From contig NC_017527.1 of assembly GCF_000235565.1 (NCBI RefSeq), positions 248,001 through 312,000 of the forward strand: a stretch of 64,000 nt of DNA. Reading direction: 5' to 3'. This DNA is from Methanothrix harundinacea 6Ac. Its GTDB lineage: Archaea; Halobacteriota; Methanosarcinia; Methanotrichales; Methanotrichaceae. The position numbers were made by a program, and so were the translations under genes. Below the pieces are notes generated by a model that did no database searches, was not told the DNA's origin, and saw nothing but the letters and a program-made list of their open reading frames with translations. Below are positions 55,103-64,000 of the stretch, piece by piece (position 1 is the first letter of the stretch; the number at the start of each line of letters is the position of its first letter).

Positions 55103-56893
55103 GTGTGTGCCATTTCGCAATTTAGTGGCGTTAAAATCGAAGAAGTTCGTATTCGTAACTTCCGTTCCCTCAAGGAAGTTGACGTCAAGCTAGATTGGCT
55201 GACCGTCATTATAGGAGAGAACAACGCAGGAAAGACGAGCTTTCTTGATGCACTTTTTGTGGCAATTGGAGCAGGAAGGCACAATATATCATCAGATGAT
55301 ATATTTTTGGCACAATCTGAGACAAAAGCTCCTAAAGAACGAGAAGTTATTATTGATTTGCTTATCCGACCAATCGATAAAGGTGGAAATATAATTGATA
55401 TTTTTCCCGAAGGGTGCTATTGGATTGAACTATATGGAGAAGGTATATCACAAGATGATGATGGTAACGAATTTGTGGCTATTCGTACTCAAATGAGGTG
55501 GGATTCAACGGAAGGGGGGTATGAAGTTGAGCGAAAATTCTTGGCAGATTGGCAAGATCCTAATAGGTTAAATCTATCAAAAGTAAAAGGCAGTGTTTCC
55601 TCGTATCAAATAAAACCCTTAGCTCTCTATCTGTTGGATGCTAAACGTGATATAAAAGAGGAATTTCAGAGTCGAAATTCCTTTTGGTATAAATTAATAT
55701 CCGATCTCGGTCTTGAAAATGGAAAAATAACTGAAATCGAGGCGGAGCTTGGCAGAATCAACGAAGGTATTATCTCTGGCAGTGGCGTCTTAGGTCACCT
55801 TCAAGAACATTTGAATGATTTATACAAAACGATAGGAGGTGATAGTGAAAGCGTCTCTATTACCCCTATTCCACGCCACCTAAGAGACCTTAGTAAGGGT
55901 GTAGATGTAAATTATTCAACTAAGGGTGCTCAGTCGTTTCCCCTTTCTAGACACGGTATGGGCACGAGAAGCCTTGCTGCAGTGCTAACCTTCAGGGCAT
56001 ATATGACTTGGAAGCAGCGAAATTCAAATGATAATATTCATCCAATGCTTGCGCTAGAAGAGCCTGAATCTCACCTTCACCCCCAGGCGCAACGAGCACT
56101 TTTCAGTCAAATAGAAGAAATACCTGGGCAACGAATTATCAGTACACACTCTCCATATATCGCGGGTCAGACGGATGTATCTAAATTCCGCCACTTCAGA
56201 AAAGTTGGTGAAAATACCATGGTAACTCAGATGGACACCTCAGAACTAGAGGCAGATGATATACATAAGATTGACCGAATGGTTATGAACACAAGAGGTG
56301 AAATTCTTTACGCAAACGCTCTTTTGCTATTCGAGGGAGAGCAGACTGAAGATCAAGCACTCCCCATCTTCGCGGAGAAATACTGGGGGCAGCATCCCAA
56401 CGCGTTGGGTATTTCAATGGTTGGTGTTGGTGGTAATGGAAGATATCTCCCATTCCTTCGCCTTGCGCGTAGTTTCCAAATTCCCTGGTATATCTTTTCA
56501 GATGGTGAAAGTGAAACGATTACCAACGTTGATAAGGCACTAAGCAAAGCAGGCGAGCCTATCACTTCCACTCGCCGATTTACAATCCCCGATGGGAAAA
56601 ATTTTGAGGAATACATATCTGTTCAAGAATACGAGGATGTTTTAATTGATGTTATATTATGTACCGAATCCAAAAATCCACATCATAAGGCTGCACTAAA
56701 AGCTAAATGGGAAGAAGAAACTAATCCTCTTCAAGAAATTTGTTCCACTCTCGAAAAGAATAAGACATTATACGGGAAGCAAATAGCTGACGCAATAACA
56801 GGGATGGAAGACGAGAAATTAAGATTCCCTCCCTTAATTAGATCCTTATTCGAAAAGATGTCAGATGACCTTGGTTTGGAAAAGAGAGGTTGA
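55103..56893 (+). CDS. gajA: Gabija protein GajA (OLD-like nuclease)
   Basis: A 596-residue ATP-sensing DNA endonuclease. The ABC-type ATPase starts KIEEVRIRNFRSLKEVDVKL with Walker A GENNAGKTS (38-46) and LEEPESHLHPQAQRALF near 318-334. A TOPRIM domain follows, with FEGEQTEDQALP near 409 and YIFSDGES near 463. In Gabija, GajA nicks DNA when cellular nucleotides fall during phage attack. The gene is AT-rich, against GC-rich surroundings. Confidence 0.88.
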   Translation: MCAISQFSGVKIEEVRIRNFRSLKEVDVKLDWLTVIIGENNAGKTSFLDALFVAIGAGRHNISSDDIFLAQSETKAPKEREVIIDLLIRPIDKGGNIIDIFPEGCYWIELYGEGISQDDDGNEFVAIRTQMRWDSTEGGYEVERKFLADWQDPNRLNLSKVKGSVSSYQIKPLALYLLDAKRDIKEEFQSRNSFWYKLISDLGLENGKITEIEAELGRINEGIISGSGVLGHLQEHLNDLYKTIGGDSESVSITPIPRHLRDLSKGVDVNYSTKGAQSFPLSRHGMGTRSLAAVLTFRAYMTWKQRNSNDNIHPMLALEEPESHLHPQAQRALFSQIEEIPGQRIISTHSPYIAGQTDVSKFRHFRKVGENTMVTQMDTSELEADDIHKIDRMVMNTRGEILYANALLLFEGEQTEDQALPIFAEKYWGQHPNALGISMVGVGGNGRYLPFLRLARSFQIPWYIFSDGESETITNVDKALSKAGEPITSTRRFTIPDGKNFEEYISVQEYEDVLIDVILCTESKNPHHKAALKAKWEEETNPLQEICSTLEKNKTLYGKQIADAITGMEDEKLRFPPLIRSLFEKMSDDLGLEKRG

Positions 56894-56899
56894 GTTCCT

Positions 56900-58801
56900 G
56901 TGAATATTCAACTTTCTGAAACACAACGTAAAATTGTCGAACATGGTGAAGGCCCTTTACTTGTGGTCGCTGGCCCGGGCTCTGGAAAGACGCGAGTTCT
57001 AACTGAACGTGTTCGAAGACTGTTAAATGAAGATACGGGTCATTTCCGTATATTGGCTTTGACCTTTACAAATAAAGCTGCAAATGAGATGAAAGAACGA
57101 TTATCGGAGATCCCAAATATAGAGAAACGTGCTTTTATTGGCACACTCCACAGTTTTTGTATGGAAGTTTTGGCCAATAGAGGAAAACCAGTAGGAATCG
57201 ATGAGCTGCCCAATATCTTTGAATCGTACCAGGATCGCAAACAAGTACTATTTCAAGCAGCTATGGCCAATCCATATCTACGGCATAAACTAAATATTAT
57301 TTTGGATGCAAACACTCAAGACCGACTTCTAAACCGCTGGCTTGATATGATTTCTTCAGCAAAAAATAATCTATTTGTTCCTGAGATGATGGATAATGAA
57401 ACTGATAGGCAAGTTTATGAGGCATATAACAACGGTCTTCGTGTGTCATATGCTATAGATTTTGACGACCTATTGTTGCTCACATATCGCTTATTCCAAG
57501 AGCGTCCAAAAATAGCAGATTTCTATCGGCGCCAATACCGTTACATTTGCATAGACGAGGGACAAGATCTAAACGAAGCACAGTACCAAGTTATCAGTGC
57601 TCTTTGCGGTTTAGAACATCGAAATGTAATGATAGTAGGAGACAAAAAACAGGCTATTTTTGTTTGGAATGGAGCAAATCCAAAATATCTCGATCAATTT
57701 GAACGCGATTTTGGTGCGAAAAAGATCTTTATGAACGATAACTTCCGATCTTCACAGGTTGTCGTCAATGCGGCAAAATCCTTAGTTTCAGAGTACGAAG
57801 TTGAAGGGCAACTTCCAATTGCAGGGTCAATTGAGTTAATGGAGGGAATAGATGAGCAACATGAAGCACGTCTTGTCCTCGATTATATTCAAAATCTCCT
57901 TAATGAAGGACATCGGGATGTAGAGGGTCCCATAACTTTAGAACGCTGTGCATTACTGGGCAGAAATAGGTATGTTTTATCTGCGGTTGAAGACGAATTA
58001 AATAAACGCCATTGGCCCTACTACAAACAACTTTCAGCACAACAAGAAAGCGAATCGAGCCTCATTCAGGATTTTGAACTTTGTTTGCGTCTACTGGCAA
58101 ATCCCCGTGATCGCTTACACTTTAGTATGTTAATTGCGCGTTGGGATATGCGCGAAGATGCCTCCGATTTCGGCCAACATGTCAGTGATGGATTGCGCCT
58201 GTTGTCTGCCTTAAAGAGACGAACGTCTGATAATGATCGATTAGCTGTAATTTTGGCACTAGAATCGATGGACTGGACGGAAGAAAATTTCAAGTTTAAA
58301 AACGCTATGGAGTATTTATATGATTATTCTGAGACTAAAGAAAGCCAAGAAGAACGTGCTTTGATAATAGAAGATATAAGAACTTGGCAAAAACATTGGA
58401 ATTACTATCTTCGTTCGCAACCTGGCGGATATCACACGCTTACATCTTTTTTAGGACAAGTTGCACTGGGGACAACGCAGCAGCCACGGCAAGAAGGATT
58501 AGCCTTGCTGACGGTTCATTCAGCTAAGGGCCTAGAATTCGATGTGGTTGTGGTGATGGGTATGGCCGAGGGGACATTTCCTGATTATCGTGCTAGAGAT
58601 GGTCCAGCGCTGGAAGAGGAGATGAGAGACGCTTTTGTAGCAGTTACACGTTCAAAGCGCTTGCTTGCATTTTCCTATCCTAGGACTAAATTAATGCCTT
58701 GGGGCAGCGAACGGAAACAAAGGCCCTCAAGATATTTGTCAATAATTGGCCTTATCAAACCTGATAATCCAAGAGGGCCAAACCCAGGGAAAATTGTATG
58801 A
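56900..58801 (+). CDS. gajB: Gabija protein GajB (UvrD-like helicase)
   Basis: A 633-residue superfamily 1 helicase. Walker A is AGPGSGKT (24-31), the Walker B region is CIDEGQDLNEAQ near 217 (DEGQD instead of the usual DEFQD), and TVHSAKGLEFDVVVVMG near 540 is motif V. The GTG lies 6 bases after the gajA stop. GajB completes the two-gene Gabija system and probably senses DNA ends or nucleotide depletion for GajA. Confidence 0.88.
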   Translation: MNIQLSETQRKIVEHGEGPLLVVAGPGSGKTRVLTERVRRLLNEDTGHFRILALTFTNKAANEMKERLSEIPNIEKRAFIGTLHSFCMEVLANRGKPVGIDELPNIFESYQDRKQVLFQAAMANPYLRHKLNIILDANTQDRLLNRWLDMISSAKNNLFVPEMMDNETDRQVYEAYNNGLRVSYAIDFDDLLLLTYRLFQERPKIADFYRRQYRYICIDEGQDLNEAQYQVISALCGLEHRNVMIVGDKKQAIFVWNGANPKYLDQFERDFGAKKIFMNDNFRSSQVVVNAAKSLVSEYEVEGQLPIAGSIELMEGIDEQHEARLVLDYIQNLLNEGHRDVEGPITLERCALLGRNRYVLSAVEDELNKRHWPYYKQLSAQQESESSLIQDFELCLRLLANPRDRLHFSMLIARWDMREDASDFGQHVSDGLRLLSALKRRTSDNDRLAVILALESMDWTEENFKFKNAMEYLYDYSETKESQEERALIIEDIRTWQKHWNYYLRSQPGGYHTLTSFLGQVALGTTQQPRQEGLALLTVHSAKGLEFDVVVVMGMAEGTFPDYRARDGPALEEEMRDAFVAVTRSKRLLAFSYPRTKLMPWGSERKQRPSRYLSIIGLIKPDNPRGPNPGKIV

Positions 58802-58967
58802 TATCATGCTGGCTCAGCCGCCAATCGGATCGAGACGTTGGGGTAGGTTCAAGAAACCCCTAGCTTTTTCTGCCTATTTTCGAAGGGGCTCAATTTGATC
58901 GAGGGAACGACAAATCCGGGATTGCTGTAGATTCGTCTCACAATTGGATATAATTCCCCAAAATCTC

Positions 58968-61503
<2,536 letters not shown>

Positions 61504-61544
61504 ATATACCTGAAGATCGGAGATGAAGTCCTGGAGGTTTTACC

Positions 61545-62342
61545 ATCAAGATAGCCATCACTGGAAAGGGGGGCGTCGGGAAGACCACCCTCGCCGGAAC
61601 CCTCGCCCGGCTCTTCGCCCGGGACGGGTACAACGTCATCGCGATAGACGCAGACCCCGACATGAACCTCGCCTCCGCCCTGGGGGTCGCCAAGAACCCG
61701 CGGCCCATCACCGACTACAAGGAGATGGTCCAGGAGAGGGCGAGCGCCGAGTTCGGGATGTTCAAGCTCAACCCCAAAGTAGACGACGTCATCGAGAAGT
61801 GCGGCTGCGTCGGCCCCGACGGGGTGAAGCTGGCGGTGATGGGGACGATCGACACCGGCGGAAGCGGCTGCATGTGCCCCGAGACCGCCTTCCTCCGGGC
61901 CCTCCTCCGGCACGTCATCCTGCGGGAGAAGGACCTGGTGATCCTGGACATGGAGGCGGGGATCGAGCACCTCGGCCGCGGGACGACCAGGGGGGTCGAC
62001 GTCATGATCGCCGTCGTCGAGCCGGGGCTCCGCTCCGTCGAGACCCTGGAGAGGATCAAGAGGCTCGCCAAGGACCTGGGGATCGAGAGGGTGATGGCCG
62101 TCATCAACAAGGCCCCCGAGGAGCAGGCGAAGATAAGAGAGAAGCTGGCGGAGATGAACGTCCCCGTCCTGGGGATGATCCCCTTCGACAGAAGCCTGAT
62201 GGACGCGGACCTCGCCGGAATGTCGCCCCTGGACGTCGGCGGACCCGGCATAGAGGCGATTAAGGAGATCAAGGGGAAGCTGGAGGAGCTCTTCGGCTCG
62301 ATGGCCAAGGAGGCGGCGGAGAAGGGCGGGAGGGCCTTGTAG
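61545..62342 (+). CDS. cooC: CooC-type CO dehydrogenase maturation ATPase
   Basis: A 265-residue MinD/CooC-type ATPase, probably loading nickel into CO dehydrogenase. The deviant Walker A is ITGKGGVGKTT (5-15), DADPDMNLASALG follows, and the metal-binding C109-x-C111 (GCMCPE) identifies CooC. No ATG, GTG or TTG exists in frame between the stop at 61524-61526 and the Walker A. The only start with a ribosome site (GGAGG 61533-61537) is ATC at 61545, where the family has the initiator ATG. The next in-frame ATG, 61662, would remove the ATPase site. Confidence 0.85.
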   Translation: MKIAITGKGGVGKTTLAGTLARLFARDGYNVIAIDADPDMNLASALGVAKNPRPITDYKEMVQERASAEFGMFKLNPKVDDVIEKCGCVGPDGVKLAVMGTIDTGGSGCMCPETAFLRALLRHVILREKDLVILDMEAGIEHLGRGTTRGVDVMIAVVEPGLRSVETLERIKRLAKDLGIERVMAVINKAPEEQAKIREKLAEMNVPVLGMIPFDRSLMDADLAGMSPLDVGGPGIEAIKEIKGKLEELFGSMAKEAAEKGGRAL

Positions 62343-62487
62343 GCCGCCTCGGAGCTTCTCATCTTTCCTCCACCTCCCTTTAAGTCGGCAATGCTGGGAG
62401 AAGCATCGACCCCGGCAAAAGCCTCGGCATGACCAGATATCCCCTCGTTGAAATCTTTGATGATCGCCGTCCCAACTTTGTACTTCT

Positions 62488-62673
62488 ATGAGCACCGCTA
62501 TCCAGGTCGATGAGGGGGTTAAAAAGAGGCTCCGGCTCTTCGGTCGCGAGGGAGAGTCCTGCGTTGAGATCCTAAATCGGCGGATGGACTCCCTCGAGGA
62601 GCTGGGCGTCGAGGCGATCGTCGAGGCTAGATGGTTGAAGCTCTGCGGGAGATGGGGGCGCAGATCCCGCTAG
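62488..62673 (+). CDS. Short antitoxin-like protein, possibly frameshifted
   Basis: 61 residues. The start MSTAIQVDEGVKKRLRLFGR resembles small archaeal antitoxin-type proteins (TIQVDEEVKKRL). The C-terminus of this frame (LKLCGRWGRRSR) is unusual, while the next frame over, 62631-62681, reads MVEALREMGAQIPLED, which looks like the natural end of such a protein. A frameshift is likely. No toxin gene is adjacent. Confidence 0.45.
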   Translation: MSTAIQVDEGVKKRLRLFGREGESCVEILNRRMDSLEELGVEAIVEARWLKLCGRWGRRSR

Positions 62674-62806
62674 AAGATTGACGCAAGTGGAGGGGTGGTG
62701 AAGATCGGCAAAGGGTTGAGTGGGAGGGATCTAGAAATCTGATCCCTCTTCCTATCTGGAATATCGGCCCCTCGCACCCAAATAACGCTTTCTATCTTTC
62801 TCCGCT

Positions 62807-63799
62807 CTACTTCAGCTCCATATCTCCGAGCCGGAGCCCCTCGTCGACGATCTCGCCGACGACCTTGCCGTCGGTCATTTTGAGGACCGCGTCCACGTCG
62901 TCCTCTGAGAGGACGAAGACCCAGCCCATCCCCATGTTGAAGGTCCGGTACATCTCGTCCTCGGCAACGCCCCCCTCCTCCTGGAGGAACCGGAATATCG
63001 GCTGGGGCTCGATGGGGTCATCGATCTCAAAGCCGAAGCCGCTGATCCGGTGGAGCTTCAATAGGCCGCTCCCCGTTATGTGGGCCATCCCGTGGACATC
63101 GGCCTTCTGGATGACCGCCAGAGCCTCCATGTAGATCCTCGTCGGCTCCAGGAGGAGCTCGCCGATCGTCTTCTCCGAGCCGGGCATCCTGTCGAAGTAG
63201 GTGTAGCTCGACTCCTCGACGATCTTCCGCGCCAGGGAGAAGCCGTTGCTGTGAAGGCCGCTGCTCGGAAGCCCCACTACGACGTCCTCCTTTTCTATCT
63301 TCTCGCCGGTGACGACGTCCTCTTTTTTGATCATCCCGATGGCGGTTCCCGCGAGGTCGAAGCCCCGGATGATCTCGGGCAGGGAGGCGGTCTCGCCCCC
63401 CACGATGCTGACGTTCGCGATCTTTGCCCCCCGCTCCAAACCGACGGCTATTTGGGCCGTCATCTCGGGATCGACTCTTTCCAGGGCCAGGTAGTCGACG
63501 AAGGCGAGGGGCTCGGCGCCGATGGCGAGGAGGTCGTTGACGTTCATCGCCATGCAGTCGATCCCGACGGTGTCCCATTTCCTCATGGCGCTTGCGATCA
63601 GGACCTTGCTTCCGACGCCATCGGTGGTCATGGCGATGGCGTACTCGCCCATGTCGATGAGGCCGGCGTAGTGGCCGATATCGGTGATGGGGGCGCCGAT
63701 CCCCTTCCTCCGGCCGGTCATCACCCTCTTCATGGCGGAGATCGCCCTCTCCTCCTCCCGGATGTCGACGCCCGAATCGGCGTAGGTGAGCCTTTTCAT
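62807..63799 (-). CDS. purM: Phosphoribosylformylglycinamidine cyclo-ligase
   Basis: The 330-residue AIR synthetase of purine synthesis. ITDIGHYAGLIDM and GVGSKVLIASAM form the ATP site; AEPLAFVDYLAL and SSGLHSNGFSLARKI are family motifs. It lies 11 bases downstream of the aspartokinase stop on the same strand. Confidence 0.95.
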   Translation of the reverse strand: MKRLTYADSGVDIREEERAISAMKRVMTGRRKGIGAPITDIGHYAGLIDMGEYAIAMTTDGVGSKVLIASAMRKWDTVGIDCMAMNVNDLLAIGAEPLAFVDYLALERVDPEMTAQIAVGLERGAKIANVSIVGGETASLPEIIRGFDLAGTAIGMIKKEDVVTGEKIEKEDVVVGLPSSGLHSNGFSLARKIVEESSYTYFDRMPGSEKTIGELLLEPTRIYMEALAVIQKADVHGMAHITGSGLLKLHRISGFGFEIDDPIEPQPIFRFLQEEGGVAEDEMYRTFNMGMGWVFVLSEDDVDAVLKMTDGKVVGEIVDEGLRLGDMELK

Positions 63800-63810
63800 C
63801 TCCTCACCTC

Positions 63811-64000
63811 TTATCTCTTCGCCCCGCTCTCAAGGCCGAACTCCCGGTGGAGCTCCTGGACCGCCCTCTCCGCCTCGCCGATGCTGACGACGAAGGAGAT
63901 GTTGTGCTCGCTCGACCCCTGGCTGATCATCAGGACGTTGATCTTCGATCGGCCCATGGCGCCGAAGACCCTGCCGGCGACCCCCGGGGTCCCCACCATC
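63811..64000 (-). CDS. lysC: Aspartate kinase, C-terminal ACT domain (partial)
   Basis: The last 63 codons of an open frame cut by the window edge. [20 protein letters not shown] and [16 protein letters not shown] match the second ACT domain of aspartokinase, which binds the feedback amino acid. The kinase domain is outside. Confidence 0.88.
   Translation of the reverse strand, partial: MVGTPGVAGRVFGAMGRSKINVLMISQGSSEHNISFVVSIGEAERAVQELHREFGLESGAKR

Overview
The window is archaeal and most resembles a high-GC acetate-using methanogen of the Methanotrichaceae (Methanothrix/Methanosaeta/Methanocrinis type). The grounds are an A1AO ATP synthase operon of aha type, the DNA polymerase D small subunit, archaeal fibrillarin, NreA, an archaeal-type SRP RNA, archaeal riboflavin synthase, a DUF2099 methanogenesis-marker protein, a tetrahydromethanopterin-pathway enzyme (beta-RFAP synthase) and a CooC-type CO dehydrogenase maturation ATPase. 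The genus is an inference; the domain and the methanogen assignment are well supported.

Layout. 1-1047: start of a secreted repeat (beta-propeller-like) protein, minus strand, cut by the window edge. 1712-11605: ATP synthase operon ahaHIKECFABD, followed by a DUF22-like gene, a UPF0216 gene and a 53-residue membrane protein. This part is visibly lower in GC than the rest, and the change falls near a strong hairpin at 12319-12352. 12364-18973: GNAT acetyltransferase, three unassigned genes, NikR, fibrillarin, signal peptidase, DP1. 19184-23228: DUF1538/DUF1538/PII-like cluster, PanE-like reductase and a DUF2953+GerW pair. 23391-28197: a probable iron regulon with methyltransferase, feoA (frameshifted), feoA, two-part feoB and a DtxR-type regulator; a shared 37-bp module (RCCTA-N6-TTAGGG-N15-CCTAA) occurs three times here. 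28437-33804: secreted proteins, including a 12-cysteine C-terminal peptide reminiscent of halocin C8, an ABC solute-binding protein, DUF488, HEAT repeats and a 43-residue protein. 33937-34092: tRNA-Phe and tRNA-Val. 34209-38518: carB/carA. 38775-48886: saccharopine dehydrogenase-like, GlyRS, a polyprenol/phytol-kinase-like enzyme, adenylate kinase with a structured leader or ncRNA, a decayed TPR gene, a UMP-kinase-type enzyme, HTH-CBS regulator, radical SAM, HisI, NreA. 48924-50180: AT-rich acquired segment with two unassigned genes. 50182-54585: Hsp20, SRP RNA, wHTH regulator, nitroreductase, MsrB, DUF2099, beta-RFAP synthase. 54900-58801: AT-rich island carrying a two-gene Gabija antiphage system. 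58968-64000: RibC, class II ribonucleotide reductase, CooC-type ATPase without a canonical start codon, PurM and the 3' end of aspartokinase.

How the parts fit: the ATP synthase conserves energy from methanogenesis. The CooC-type protein and NikR concern nickel for CO dehydrogenase. The feo/DtxR block covers iron supply to the iron-rich enzymes. Gabija is the only defence system recognised. The strongest candidates for something little described are the three-copy TTAGGG module, the halocin-like Cys-rich peptide, the ATC-initiated cooC and the double-hairpin rotor subunit that has lost one carboxylate.
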